The notes beneath the pieces are model-generated. The model searched no databases, had not been told where the DNA came from, and saw only the letters and a program-made list of their open reading frames with translations. A DNA stretch of 64,000 nt. Origin: Gracilimonas sp. Its GTDB lineage: Bacteria > Bacteroidota > Rhodothermia > Balneolales > Balneolaceae. The stretch spans positions 558,001 to 622,000 of the forward strand of contig NZ_JAEPPI010000001.1 in assembly GCF_017641085.1 (NCBI RefSeq), read 5' to 3'. Positions 18,955-28,313 of the stretch are shown in pieces. The position numbers and the translations under genes were made by a program. How positions within the stretch are numbered: position 1 is the first letter of the stretch; each line of letters begins with the position of its first letter.

Positions 18955-20529
18955 TCAGTGCTTAAAGTGACGTTTTCCGGTGAAGATCATAGCCATGTCA
19001 TATTCATCTGCTTTGGCAATTACTTCTTCATCTCGGATACTGCCTCCCGGTTGAATCACTGCTTTAGCCCCGGCTTTAGCAGCTGCTTCAACACCATCTG
19101 CAAAAGGGAAAAAAGCATCCGAGGCTATAGCCGATCCGCTTAAATCCAGTCCTTCTTTATTGGCTTTGGCAACAGCAATTTCCGAAGAATCAACCCGACT
19201 TGTTTGTCCTGAGCCGATTCCCAAAGTGCGACCGTCCTTAGCATATACGATGGCATTAGACTTGATATGACGAACTACTTTCCATGAAAAAAGCAGGTCT
19301 TTCATTTCCTGGTCTGTTGGTTTTCGCTTACTCACAATTTCAAAATCATCCGGATTTGCAGGGGCCAAGTCAGCATCCTGATTCAGCAATCCTCCAAAAA
19401 TAGACCGGAATGATGAAGCTTGTACTTCACGAACTGACTTTTTGATCCTGATTAATCGCCTGTTTTTTTTCTGCTGTAGCAATTCCAGAGCTTCATCCGA
19501 AAAGTCGGGGGCTATGATAATTTCAGTAAAAATCTCATCAATGGCTTTTACTGTATCAATATCCATTTGCTGGTTTACAACAACGATGCCTCCGAAAGGA
19601 GAAACCCTATCGGTGCTGAAGGCTTTCTTATAGGCTTCGGTCAGGTTGTCGGCCACGCCCACGCCGCTTGGAATGGTATGCTTGATAATGGCACAGGCGG
19701 GCTCATCCTTATCGAAATCGGAAATGATGTTAAGTGCGGCATCTACATCCAGGTAATTGTTGTAACTAAGCTGCTTGCCATGAAAACAATCAATAAAATC
19801 ATCCTGACTTCCATAAACGGCCGCTTTTTGATGAGGGTTTTCTCCATACCTGAGTTCCTGTGAAAGCGGGAGGGAGGTATTGAATTGCCGGGCAGGCTCT
19901 TCCTCAATCAAACCCGTAAAATAGTTGGCAATGGCACTGTCATAATCTGCCGTGTGAGCAAAAGCAGCTTTGGCCAGTTTTTGACGCTTCTCAAAAGAAA
20001 TCGCCATCTTTTCTTCCAGCTCCTCGATAAAATCAGCGTAATGATCGGGAGAACTCAGAATAGAAACATGGGCAAAGTTTTTGGCTGCCGCCCGGATCAT
20101 GGTTGGTCCGCCGATGTCAATAAATTCTGTTGCATCGGCAGCAGTAACATCAGGTTCAGCAACTTTATTTTTGAAGGGGTAAAGGTTCACAACTACCAAA
20201 TCGATGGGAGTGATTCCCAGATCTTTGATTTCATTCACATCCGGCTCGTGAGAAGTACGGGCTAAAATTCCTCCATGAACCATAGGATGCAAGGTTTTAA
20301 CCCGACCATCCAGGCACTCCTGAAACCCGGTAACCTCGGAAACATCTTTAACCGGAATTCCTTCTGCTTCAATAGCTTTGGCCGTGCCACCTGTTGATAT
20401 AATTTCTACACCGGCAATATGAAGGGCTTTGGCAAGTTCTGATAGACCGGTTTTGTCAGAAACAGAAAGCAGTGCGCGGTTGATTTTAAGAGGTGTTTTA
20501 GGAAGGGATGAGAGAGGTTTAAGAGCCAC
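18955..20529 (-). CDS. purH: Bifunctional AICAR formyltransferase / IMP cyclohydrolase
   Basis: 524 aa, normal length. The N-terminal methylglyoxal-synthase-like cyclohydrolase domain carries [35 protein letters not shown] and [14 protein letters not shown]. The C-terminal transformylase domain carries [31 protein letters not shown] and [13 protein letters not shown], ending GKRHFKH. It catalyses the last two steps of IMP synthesis. It lies 18 bases after purN. Confidence 0.97.
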   Translation of the reverse strand: MALKPLSSLPKTPLKINRALLSVSDKTGLSELAKALHIAGVEIISTGGTAKAIEAEGIPVKDVSEVTGFQECLDGRVKTLHPMVHGGILARTSHEPDVNEIKDLGITPIDLVVVNLYPFKNKVAEPDVTAADATEFIDIGGPTMIRAAAKNFAHVSILSSPDHYADFIEELEEKMAISFEKRQKLAKAAFAHTADYDSAIANYFTGLIEEEPARQFNTSLPLSQELRYGENPHQKAAVYGSQDDFIDCFHGKQLSYNNYLDVDAALNIISDFDKDEPACAIIKHTIPSGVGVADNLTEAYKKAFSTDRVSPFGGIVVVNQQMDIDTVKAIDEIFTEIIIAPDFSDEALELLQQKKNRRLIRIKKSVREVQASSFRSIFGGLLNQDADLAPANPDDFEIVSKRKPTDQEMKDLLFSWKVVRHIKSNAIVYAKDGRTLGIGSGQTSRVDSSEIAVAKANKEGLDLSGSAIASDAFFPFADGVEAAAKAGAKAVIQPGGSIRDEEVIAKADEYDMAMIFTGKRHFKH

Positions 20530-20547
20530 GGTTTTGGGTTTTGAAAT

Positions 20548-21132
20548 TTATAAGTTTTGTATGTGCTTCTGTATGGTTTGGGGATAGAGTCGATGCTCTT
20601 CCTTTAATACTCGTTTAGCTAAATCTTCCGGAGTATCGTTTTCATGAACCGGAACTTTGATTTGGGCAAGAATAGGGCCTTCATCAAATTCTTCGGTGAC
20701 AATATGGACGGTGCAACCCGATTCAGTTTCCCCGGCTTCAAGTACTGCTTTATGTACATTGGAACCATAAAACCCTTTACCTCCAAACTTTGGAAGTAAG
20801 GACGGGTGAATATTCAGAATTCGGTTGGAATACATCTTGATGACAGAGGAAGGAATTTTCTTCAAATAACCGGCTAAAGCTATCAGGTCTGCATCCCAGG
20901 CTTCTAATTGTCGCAACAGTGCTTCTTCATAATCCTGCTCAGAGCCAGGTTCTTCAGGATTGATAACCTTTACGGGGATGTCGTTTTTTTCGGCACGTTC
21001 AATGGCGCCGATTCCGGGTTTGTTAGTTATCAGGCCGCTGATACGGGCAGAAAGCTCGCCACGCTGAATAGCGTCTATTATTGACTGGAAATTGGTGCCC
21101 GAACCGGAGGCAAAAACAACAATATTCTTCAA
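20548..21132 (-). CDS. purN: Phosphoribosylglycinamide formyltransferase
   Basis: 194 aa. Motifs are FASGSGTNFQSI at the N-terminus, LAGYLKKIP, NIHPSLLPKFGGKGFYG with the catalytic Asn and His, and FDEGPIL with the catalytic Asp. It transfers a formyl group from 10-formyl-THF to GAR in purine synthesis. Directly upstream of purH in the same direction. A 79-base gap separates it from the permease gene. Confidence 0.96.
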   Translation of the reverse strand: MKNIVVFASGSGTNFQSIIDAIQRGELSARISGLITNKPGIGAIERAEKNDIPVKVINPEEPGSEQDYEEALLRQLEAWDADLIALAGYLKKIPSSVIKMYSNRILNIHPSLLPKFGGKGFYGSNVHKAVLEAGETESGCTVHIVTEEFDEGPILAQIKVPVHENDTPEDLAKRVLKEEHRLYPQTIQKHIQNL

Positions 21133-21211
21133 GAAAGTAGTGATGGATTTTGCAGTGCCTGATTGGGCGTTGAAGATAGTAAATGTTTGGGTGTAATGAA
21201 GGACTTTCTTG

Positions 21212-22300
21212 CTAACCAGGCGGACCGGTTGATTGAGAAATATCGCGCCTGAATACCTGGTAATTGTTGAAGCTCCAGCTTACCTGGGTAATGGTGATTT
21301 TTACAACTGTAGCTATAGGTATGGCAACCAGCATCCCGATAATTCCTGCCGTTTCAGCACCAATCAGAATAATAAACAGGATGGCAACCGGATGCATGTC
21401 GGCCGATCGTGAGAAGAGCATGGGTTGAAATACAATGTTGTCCAACATCTGAACTACAAATATGGCCAGGATACAGGCTGCCACTAAAGAGAAGTTGCCG
21501 GTTTCAATTATGGATACGATGATGGAAAGAAAATATCCCAGGATAGGTCCGAAGTAGGGGATGGTATTTGCCAGCCCGACCGCAATCCCCACCGACATTG
21601 CGTTATCCAATCCGGCAACGCTCAGTGTAGTCCACGAAGACAGGGCGACCAGAAAACTTTGGAAAAGTACGCTTCGAAAATAAAGGCCAAGACGTTTTTC
21701 AATTTTGTCTATAACGGTGAGTGTGGTCTCGAAATACTTATTCGGGACCAACTGAAGGAGGTCACGGCGGATTTTACTTCCGTCTTTAAGAAAAAAGAAA
21801 GCAGCAAAAGGCACTACTAATACAGCCGAAAAAATATTGGTAAAAATACTGAGGGCGTCGCTTACAATGGTTGAAATCTGATTTACATTAAACAGCTCAT
21901 TAAGTACTGCGGTTATATTTTCTTCCAGGAAGCCGTCAGGCAGAAACTCAAATTTATTGGTAAGCTGATTTTCAACCTGTACCGCAATCCGGCGGATGTT
22001 TTCAATACTGAGTTGTGCGGTTAGTTCCGCCATTTGGTTAGCGATAATCGGGATAACGCTGGTGGAAATAAAAACAAGAATCAGGATTACGGTGGCCAGT
22101 ATCAGTGTAATTCCAAACGTCCGGTTCAGCCCTGCTGATTGCAACCGGTTGGCAAATGGATCAAGGATGTAGCTGAGTATCATTGCCAGGATCAGGAACA
22201 CAACCAGGGTAGAATAATTGTATAGAATGAGCAGTGCCACAGCTATTGCCGCTGCTCCGAGAATGAATTTTACTACCCGTTCTAATGTGATATTTCCCAT
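21212..22300 (-). CDS. AI-2E family transporter (PerM/TqsA-like permease)
   Basis: 362 aa, about eight membrane helices in the pattern of the AI-2E/UPF0118 family. Helices 1-2 lie at the N-terminus, a large helical region sits around residues 90-160, and FAAFFFLKDGSK, GLANTIPYFGPILGY and DNIVFQPMLFSRSADMHPVAIL follow as family motifs. Members export small molecules or ions, and the substrate cannot be told from sequence. The ATG overlaps the recX stop by one base. Confidence 0.88.
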   Translation of the reverse strand: MGNITLERVVKFILGAAAIAVALLILYNYSTLVVFLILAMILSYILDPFANRLQSAGLNRTFGITLILATVILILVFISTSVIPIIANQMAELTAQLSIENIRRIAVQVENQLTNKFEFLPDGFLEENITAVLNELFNVNQISTIVSDALSIFTNIFSAVLVVPFAAFFFLKDGSKIRRDLLQLVPNKYFETTLTVIDKIEKRLGLYFRSVLFQSFLVALSSWTTLSVAGLDNAMSVGIAVGLANTIPYFGPILGYFLSIIVSIIETGNFSLVAACILAIFVVQMLDNIVFQPMLFSRSADMHPVAILFIILIGAETAGIIGMLVAIPIATVVKITITQVSWSFNNYQVFRRDISQSTGPPG

Positions 22301-22989
22301 TATGAGATGATATCTAAAAGTTCGTCCAGATGCTTTAAAATATTTTCTGAATCATACCCTTTTCTCATTAAATAGTCGAAAACTTTCTTCCGGCGTTTTT
22401 CTTCCGGCTCTCTCAGGTATCTCTTTTTCCTTTTGGTGATTAAAGTCATCATGCTTTCTTTGATCGCCTGATCTCCAAAAGTAGTATTAATTACCTGTTC
22501 GGCTATTGATTTTGAAATCCCCTTTTTAAATAACTGAGTTCTGATTTTATAGGGACCCCAGTCATTGAACTCAAACTTGTCGACGGCATATTTCTCAGCA
22601 AACTTCCGATCGTTGATGTATTCCTTTTGTTCAAATTCATCCAGAATTTCATCTATAAAGCTACCCGAGTAGCCTTTTTTGTAGGCTTTGTCTTTTAACT
22701 CTTTGCGGGAGTGGTCGCGCCGTGAGAGAATTCGAAACATGTATTCACGGGCAGCCCATTGGTCTTCCTGCTTCTCAATTTGCTGCAAAAAAGAAGGCGT
22801 TATTTCAACGCCTTTCTTTAGATTTAGTTTTGTCAGAGTAGAGTCGGAAACCCCGATCAGAAATTGGTTTTTAACAAAAATAGAGTACCGGCTGCTATTT
22901 TTCTTTTGAACCTGAATTTCGGAAACAGGGGCCGGAAGAAGTTTGAATGCTTCTTCCGAATACCGTTGGTATTTATCCTTCTTCTTCAA
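22300..22989 (-). CDS. recX: Regulatory protein RecX
   Basis: 229 aa, all helical and very rich in Lys/Arg/Glu. RecX three-helix repeats are seen ([62 protein letters not shown]). RecX binds RecA filaments and restrains recombinase activity. The first 17 bases overlap the end of recA, the classical recA-recX arrangement. An N-terminal ~60-residue region before the repeats is normal for members of this phylum. Confidence 0.9.
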   Translation of the reverse strand: MKKKDKYQRYSEEAFKLLPAPVSEIQVQKKNSSRYSIFVKNQFLIGVSDSTLTKLNLKKGVEITPSFLQQIEKQEDQWAAREYMFRILSRRDHSRKELKDKAYKKGYSGSFIDEILDEFEQKEYINDRKFAEKYAVDKFEFNDWGPYKIRTQLFKKGISKSIAEQVINTTFGDQAIKESMMTLITKRKKRYLREPEEKRRKKVFDYLMRKGYDSENILKHLDELLDIIS

Positions 22990-24031
22990 CGGCTTCTTTG
23001 TCTTTTTTCTTACCCTTTTCCTCCTGCACTTCCTCTAATTCTTCACCGCGGAGTTTAGCGCGAACCTGCTGCTCAATTTTATCAGCTAATTCAGGATCTT
23101 CTTCCAGGAATTGCATTGCTGCATCGGAACCCTGACCGATCGGTTCACCGCCATGACGGAACCAGCTGCCTCGCTTCTCGATGATGTCGTACTCTACGGC
23201 AAGGTCAAGAATTTCGGAAATGCGGGAAATCCCTTTTCCATACATGATATTAAATTCGACCACTTTAAAAGGAGGGGCCACTTTGTTCTTAGCTATTTTG
23301 ACTTTGGTTCGGTTACCGATTACTTCGTCGCCACTTTTGATGGAGCCAATTCTGCGAATATCAATACGAACAGAAGAGTAGAATTTAAGGGCTCGACCAC
23401 CGGTGGTGGTTTCCGGGTTACCAAACATTACCCCGATTTTCTCCCGAACCTGGTTAATGAAAATGCAGGACGTCCGGCTCTTGTTGATGATTCCGGTAAT
23501 CTTTCTCATCGCCTGCGACATCAGCCGAGCTTGTAGCCCCATGTGAGAATCTCCCATTTCACCTTCCAGTTCGGCCCGTGGCACAAGCGCGGCTACGGAG
23601 TCAACCACAACTACATCGAGTGCGCCTGACCGAATCAAAGTTTCGGTGATTTCGAGTGCCTGTTCTCCGTTATCGGGTTGGGAGACCAATAGCTCTTCTA
23701 CATTAATCCCCAGAGCTTTAGCATAGCGTGGATCAAAGGCGTGTTCAGCGTCAATAAAAGCGGCATATCCGCCGGCTTTTTGTGCTTCCGCAATTACCTG
23801 AAGGGCGAGGGTGGTTTTACCACTCGCTTCCGGCCCGTAAATTTCAGTTACACGTCCACGTGGAATTCCCTGCACCCCAAGTGCATAATCAACCATGATG
23901 GAGCCGGTGGATATTACGTCAATATCCTGAATAGCTTCAGAACCCAGCTTCATGATGGTTCCCTTGCCGTGTTGTTTTTCTATTTGCCCTACGGCAATAT
24001 CGAGGGCTTTCATTCGATCGTCTTTTGACAT
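22973..24031 (-). CDS. recA: Recombinase RecA
   Basis: 352 aa. Walker A GPEASGKT lies at residues 66-73. Also seen are [12 protein letters not shown] (Walker B), the L1 region ([22 protein letters not shown]), [21 protein letters not shown] (L2), and an acidic/lysine-rich C-terminal tail. RecA drives strand exchange and SOS co-protease activity. A Bacteroidota-type -7 box and a 17-base inverted repeat lie 30-64 bases upstream, so DNA-damage control is likely. recX overlaps the 3' end. Confidence 0.98.
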   Translation of the reverse strand: MSKDDRMKALDIAVGQIEKQHGKGTIMKLGSEAIQDIDVISTGSIMVDYALGVQGIPRGRVTEIYGPEASGKTTLALQVIAEAQKAGGYAAFIDAEHAFDPRYAKALGINVEELLVSQPDNGEQALEITETLIRSGALDVVVVDSVAALVPRAELEGEMGDSHMGLQARLMSQAMRKITGIINKSRTSCIFINQVREKIGVMFGNPETTTGGRALKFYSSVRIDIRRIGSIKSGDEVIGNRTKVKIAKNKVAPPFKVVEFNIMYGKGISRISEILDLAVEYDIIEKRGSWFRHGGEPIGQGSDAAMQFLEEDPELADKIEQQVRAKLRGEELEEVQEEKGKKKDKEAVEEEG

Positions 24032-24060
24032 GGTATTCGGTTTTTTGAATTTGTTTTAGG

Positions 24061-24068
24061 CAAATATA
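24061..24068 (-). promoter_or_regulatory. Candidate -7 promoter element of recA (TATATTTG)
   Basis: Read on the minus strand this is TATATTTG, a full match to the TAnnTTTG -7 element of Bacteroidota primary sigma factor promoters. It ends 29 bases before the recA ATG, leaving a short leader of about 20-25 bases. The inverted repeat at 24079-24095 covers the expected -33 region. No clear -33 TTG is seen at ideal spacing. Confidence 0.55.
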
Positions 24069-24078
24069 ATGGACAACA

Positions 24079-24095
24079 GTGACACTTCATGTCAC
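24079..24095. promoter_or_regulatory. Inverted repeat GTGACA-N5-TGTCAC upstream of recA, candidate operator
   Basis: Perfect 6-bp arms with a 5-base spacer, 48 bases upstream of the recA ATG. It lies just upstream of the -7 box so that a bound protein would block the polymerase. The position suggests an SOS repressor (LexA-type) site. This is inferred from position and symmetry only. Confidence 0.5.
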
Positions 24096-24111
24096 CTCTT
24101 TTACAACGGAA

Positions 24112-24134
24112 TCAATATATGTTCAATATATGTG
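24112..24134. repeat. Tandem 11-bp repeat TCAATATATGT x2 upstream of recA
   Basis: Two perfect copies occur at 24112-24122 and 24123-24133. A related ATATATGTT occurs again near 24194-24202. All lie in the recA-kynU spacer (24032-24239). One-helical-turn spacing would suit cooperative binding of a regulator, but no function can be assigned. Confidence 0.5.
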
Positions 24135-24239
24135 ATAGACAAATTTCAGATGTACTCATTTAAAATATTTCCCCAAAAAGTTGTTTATGTGTGATATATG
24201 TTAGAGCAACTAAAAAGGAATTCCTTACAAAAAAAATTT

Positions 24240-25427
24240 TCAGGGTAGATTTTTTACAACAGCATTAAGCTCATTTATGGCTTCATTGATCTGAGAAGTG
24301 GATATATAGGGGGCAGGCCCAAACCGTAGAATTTCACCACGGGCATCGGTGAAGACGCCTTTTTCAAGAAGAGCAGCTCTAATTTCCCGGGCGTGGGGAG
24401 AGGTAAGTGAAAGGAATCCGCCGTTCCGTTCCAGAGGCTCTTCGTGGGTGAGGCGAATCAAGGATTGGTCAAACTGATGGGCAAGGAATTCTTCTCTTAA
24501 CATTCCGACTTGGGTCAGGTATTGTTCGCGCAAAACAGTTGGAGATAATCCATGCTCCCGGAAAAAATCGACCACCCGGGCAGCTCGAAATTGGGAGGAA
24601 GGGTCATAGGTTCCGCTGGCAAAACGCTGGTTGCCGTTATCATATTCCACCGGGGCATCGGTTCGGGGTTTATCGAGAGAGCTGAACGCAGCAAACCAGC
24701 CGGTTATAGCGGGACGGTAATCGCAATCTTTAGGAAAACGAAGAAAGCAATTTGCTTCTCCCCACTGCAAATATTTGTAGCCTCCAATCAGGATAAAACA
24801 GTCCTCCAGCCCGGCTTCCCGGATAGACAGAGGAACAACATTGGTTCCGTGGTAGTCATCAATTAAAACGGGGATGTCTTTTTCTCTGGCAGCTGCAGCA
24901 ATTTCGGTGAGGTGTGTATTAATAAGACAAGTCTCAAAATACACGCGGGAAAGCATGATGGCCGATGTCCGGTCATCCATTTCATCAATAATACGTTCTG
25001 CAAAACTTTCATCGGGTTCAGTTGCTACTCGAACAAACTTCAGGCCTTCTTCTTCCAGCCTGTGCAGCTGACGAAACAGCGAATGAAATTCACCATCAGT
25101 GGATATGATTTTTGGCTTATTTTTAAGATCCAGACTGCTCATCCAGCTTACGAATAGCACATGGGTGCTTTCTTCACGACAATAGAATCCTTCAGGATCA
25201 TCATAAAAATCACGCAGGTAATTTCTGAGGATTTCCGTCTTTTCAAAAGCGATGTCCCATTTGTTGTCCACATGTTTAGCGCATACATCAAAATATTCGG
25301 TTTGTCCTTCCCGGGCTACATCCGGCCAGGCCTGGTGAGAGTGACCGGTAAACAAGAGGCGGTTGGCTACATCGAAGTGAGAATAATGGGGGGAAAGCTT
25401 ATGGGCTAGGGTGTCAATTGCGGACAT
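24240..25427 (-). CDS. Kynureninase-like PLP-dependent enzyme
   Basis: 395 aa with an aminotransferase class V fold. PLP-site features are VLIDDYHGTNVVPL (Asp and His that hold the cofactor), GGYKYLQWGEANCFLRFP (Lys that would bind PLP) and ASGTYDPSSQFRAARVVDFF. The N-terminal LLFTGHSHQAWPDV replaces the usual kynureninase GNSLG-type opening, so it belongs to a divergent branch. Kynureninase would split kynurenine into anthranilate and alanine. Tryptophan 2,3-dioxygenase encoded 1.5 kb upstream on the same strand supports this role. A kynurenine formamidase is not in the window. Another class V activity (lyase or aminotransferase) remains possible. Confidence 0.72.
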   Translation of the reverse strand: MSAIDTLAHKLSPHYSHFDVANRLLFTGHSHQAWPDVAREGQTEYFDVCAKHVDNKWDIAFEKTEILRNYLRDFYDDPEGFYCREESTHVLFVSWMSSLDLKNKPKIISTDGEFHSLFRQLHRLEEEGLKFVRVATEPDESFAERIIDEMDDRTSAIMLSRVYFETCLINTHLTEIAAAAREKDIPVLIDDYHGTNVVPLSIREAGLEDCFILIGGYKYLQWGEANCFLRFPKDCDYRPAITGWFAAFSSLDKPRTDAPVEYDNGNQRFASGTYDPSSQFRAARVVDFFREHGLSPTVLREQYLTQVGMLREEFLAHQFDQSLIRLTHEEPLERNGGFLSLTSPHAREIRAALLEKGVFTDARGEILRFGPAPYISTSQINEAINELNAVVKNLP

Positions 25428-25522
25428 GAAAAAATATCTGTTGATTCGTTTCTGGGCCTGAAAATAAGTTTACTTTGGCTTATTGCCTAAAAAGAATCAA
25501 GCTAACACGCAGGGATGATAAT

Positions 25523-26125
25523 TCATTCTTTCTGAGCCGAATTCCCGTCAGAAAGATATTTCATTAATCCAAAAGCCATTGCAACGACCAACATCATATA
25601 GACAATAGCTGATAGAGTATAGACAGTGGGAGTGAGGTCTATCGTTTCTGCAAAGTCATCTAAAAACAGGAAGCTTGTGATAGCCAAAACTCCAAAAAAC
25701 AGGAAAGCGAGAACACCTTTTGTAGAGAGCTTTTGGGACTTTAGTTCATCTTCATATTCTTCAAAAGTAGTTTCTTTGAGAACCCAATAGCGAGCTCTTG
25801 TCCGGTCCATTAACACAAATAGTAAAGCGAAAAGGGCAACTATTACAGGAATAGAAAACCACACCGGCTCAGAACCTATGGTGCTTTCGAGGTAGTAAAA
25901 AACACCCCAGGTAATTCCAAGCAAACCCAGAATAAAGAGGGGATAGATCAGCCAGAAAGGCTTTTCGAATTGAGGGAACCCGGAATCATTTTTTTTCTGA
26001 ATCAGAATGGTATCACAATGCTGACACCTGAAAAATCCCTGAAGGGCTCTTTTAAAACCAACCCCTTTCAAATAGAACGTTCCCATGAAACCCACAGGCT
26101 TTTTACCGCAATTCGGACAGTTCAT
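25523..26125 (-). CDS. Zinc-ribbon membrane protein, paralog A (unknown function)
   Basis: 200 aa. The N-terminus holds two Cys-x-x-Cys knuckles (C3/C6 and C34/C37: CPNCG...CQHC) typical of a zinc ribbon on the cytoplasmic side. Four membrane helices follow (about 57-76, 88-106, 140-155 and 168-187). A charged loop EEYEDELKSQKLS sits between helices 2 and 3. No enzyme motif is visible. It is a paralog of the next gene upstream, with identical cysteine spacing, and sits between the kynureninase-like and tryptophan dioxygenase genes. Function is unknown. Confidence 0.8.
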   Translation of the reverse strand: MNCPNCGKKPVGFMGTFYLKGVGFKRALQGFFRCQHCDTILIQKKNDSGFPQFEKPFWLIYPLFILGLLGITWGVFYYLESTIGSEPVWFSIPVIVALFALLFVLMDRTRARYWVLKETTFEEYEDELKSQKLSTKGVLAFLFFGVLAITSFLFLDDFAETIDLTPTVYTLSAIVYMMLVVAMAFGLMKYLSDGNSAQKE

Positions 26126-26217
26126 GATGTACCCCTTTTTTGTTTATCAATAACTTTCGGTTGACTCGGAGCTCTTAAGCCGCATTCTGTTGTTAACTAG
26201 GATATAAGAAGTAAGCT

Positions 26218-26805
26218 CTATTCCGGAAGTTTCTTAAATAATGACGAATTCATAATCTTAAGAGCGATAATTAAAACGATGGCCAGGTAAGTCAGTGTAC
26301 CCACAACAAAAAGTAAAGTGCTTATTGAATGATCATTTGCCCATTTACTGAGGAATCCAAAACCAAAGATGGCAAGTACTGCATAGGCCATAAACACAAT
26401 CATTCCCATAACTGATTTTTTTTGAATCTGTTCCTCTTTTGCAGGATCATAGATTTCGAGTGTTATATATTTCCTCGCCAATGCTCCTCCACCCAAACTG
26501 ATAGTTATACCAGCGAGAAAAAGTAAAGCCAAAGACAATGCAGGCGAAGAAATTGAGAAAATAACTTCCATATTCATAATCACCGCCCAAGTCAGGGTGA
26601 GTGTCAAAATAATGAGCGTGCTGAGAATCACGTAGAAACTGTTTTCGAAATGATAGAAACCATATTTATTCTTTTTGAAGGTTAGTTCGGTTCCGCATTT
26701 CCGGCAATTGTATTGCCCCTTTAAATTTTTCCTGAGCTCCTCTTTACCCGGAAATATAGATTCCAAAAAAGTATATGGCTGTTCTCCACAATTTGGACAA
26801 GTCAT
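26218..26805 (-). CDS. Zinc-ribbon membrane protein, paralog B (unknown function)
   Basis: 195 aa. It has the same cysteine positions as paralog A (C3/C6 CPNCGEQP, C34/C37 CRKCGT), the shared FKKN.YGF..F sequence after the ribbon, and four membrane helices. A short charged segment, YDPAKEEQIQKKS, replaces the longer loop of A. It is 92 bases upstream of A and 74 bases downstream of tryptophan dioxygenase, on the same strand. The pair looks like a local duplication. No function is recognised. Confidence 0.8.
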   Translation of the reverse strand: MTCPNCGEQPYTFLESIFPGKEELRKNLKGQYNCRKCGTELTFKKNKYGFYHFENSFYVILSTLIILTLTLTWAVIMNMEVIFSISSPALSLALLFLAGITISLGGGALARKYITLEIYDPAKEEQIQKKSVMGMIVFMAYAVLAIFGFGFLSKWANDHSISTLLFVVGTLTYLAIVLIIALKIMNSSLFKKLPE

Positions 26806-26879
26806 ATTGTACCCTAAAATTTTACCCGATTAAACGATGGCATTAAATACTAAAAATAACTCTTTTAAATCAAGCCAGA

Positions 26880-27659
26880 TCAGAAATTTGCCCGGATAGC
26901 CCAAAGGTCCGGGAAAATTGGATTGTTCAGTGTTTTATGCAGGTATTTGGCACCGTCCGATCCACCGGTTCCTTTCTTGGTGCCGATGGTTCGTTCCACC
27001 ATTTTAACGTGCCGGTAGCGCCACTCCTGTAGTCCTTCATCATAATCCACAAACAGCTCTGCAATCACAGCCGCTTCCGGATCATTTTTCATAGCTTCAA
27101 CCAACATCTCCTGAATCTCTTCGGAAGGCTCATGAACCAATCCCTTTTCGTTTTCGCGTTCGGGATGGATGTTATATCCCCGCGTTCTCAGGTAGGCACA
27201 AAAACTTTCCCACAATGTGGATTCTTCCATCCGCTGCTCCAATACCTTTATATGATTGGGCTGATCTTTATGGGCTTCTTTCATTAAGGGGAAGCGGAGT
27301 CCGCAAACGATTTCCATTTCCCGGAACTGCAGGGATTGAAACCCGCTCGACTGACCCAGGAATTTTCGAAAGCTATTGAATTCAAGAGGGGTCATGGTTT
27401 CCAGGATATCAATTTGGGAGACCATGGTTTTTAGTATGGTAAGAACCCGCCGCATGGTTTTAAGAGAAGCCCAGGTGTTTCCGTCTTCTAGGTTTTTGCG
27501 GAGCTTCCCAAATTCATGCAATATCTGCTTGAACCACAACTCATAGGTTTGATGGATAATGATGAACAGGGTTTCATCATGTTCAGGTGGGTTTGATTTA
27601 AGCTGCTGTAGTTCAAGCAGTTCGTCGATTTTCAGGTAGTTGGTATATGTAAGGCTCAT
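26880..27659 (-). CDS. Tryptophan 2,3-dioxygenase
   Basis: 259 aa, nearly the normal bacterial length. The TDO signature IIHQTYELWFKQILHEF holds the tryptophan-binding and haem-distal residues, followed by TMTPLEFNSFRKFLGQSSGFQSLQFRE. The C-terminal WRYRHVKMVERTIGTKKGTGGSDG.KYLH contains the proximal haem histidine region. It opens the indole ring of tryptophan to N-formylkynurenine. Downstream genes are the two zinc-ribbon proteins and the kynureninase-like enzyme, probably one transcript. Confidence 0.95.
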   Translation of the reverse strand: MSLTYTNYLKIDELLELQQLKSNPPEHDETLFIIIHQTYELWFKQILHEFGKLRKNLEDGNTWASLKTMRRVLTILKTMVSQIDILETMTPLEFNSFRKFLGQSSGFQSLQFREMEIVCGLRFPLMKEAHKDQPNHIKVLEQRMEESTLWESFCAYLRTRGYNIHPERENEKGLVHEPSEEIQEMLVEAMKNDPEAAVIAELFVDYDEGLQEWRYRHVKMVERTIGTKKGTGGSDGAKYLHKTLNNPIFPDLWAIRANF

Positions 27660-28313
27660 AGCACAATTTTGATTGAGCCGAATTATAGCGAGATCGTCGG
27701 ATTGATGCTAAAACTCAATTTGGATGATAGAGATGATAAAATTGGTGATTAATTTCATTAAGAATAGTTGAGATATTTTGAAATCGGGGATCTGTTTTAG
27801 CAACGCGCGCTCAAAATTTATCGACAAAAGATTTAAAAAATGTTACTTGGTATGGTTTTGAGAATATTTTCTGGGTTGAGAGCCTTGGCACTATAATAAA
27901 TTTTCGATCTCAAATCGGCGCACAACAAATAGGGGGAAGGGCGTAAGTTTGACAGCTCATCCAAACCTTTTATCGATTACTGAGTGTTAAATAACGGGTT
28001 TTCGGTGAAAATTTTTTTCATGGCAAGTCAGTTAAAATTCATATAGTTAAAGCATAAGCAGGAATTAGAAGTTCCATACAAGAAAATTTTTTATAAGGGT
28101 GGCAGGGGTATCTGGGATATAAGTAAGAGAGAGAAGTAAACAAATGAAGCGGTTTTAGGGCAAAGGAATTAACGAAATTCAGTGAGTTTCTCCGTTTGCT
28201 AAAAAACCTTCAACAAAAGTTTATTTCTTAATTGGAATTTTATACTATGCGGTTTCAGTCAACACTGAAAAATCCTGTTTGGGATTTCTACTGTTAAAAA
28301 AATTTTTCAGTCT
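27660..28313. other. 654-bp intergenic region between divergent genes
   Basis: AT-rich spacer between tryptophan dioxygenase (leftward) and the TonB-receptor operon (rightward). It should hold both promoters. No coding frame with support and no RNA gene was found. No full TAnnTTTG promoter could be placed. The one structural feature is the inverted repeat just before the receptor ATG, listed separately. Confidence 0.6.
28265..28310 (+). promoter_or_regulatory. Inverted repeat CTGAAAAAT...ATTTTTCAG immediately before the TonB-receptor start
   Basis: Perfect 9-bp arms at 28265-28273 and 28302-28310, 3 bases before the ATG at 28314. In RNA it would put the ribosome landing site at the foot of a hairpin with a 28-base loop. 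It could also be an operator. No function is shown by the sequence. Confidence 0.4.

Noticed and set aside
27885-27905. TTGGCAC sequence resembling the -24 half of a sigma-54 promoter
   Set aside because: No GC-containing -12 half at the required spacing, and no sigma-54 activator context.
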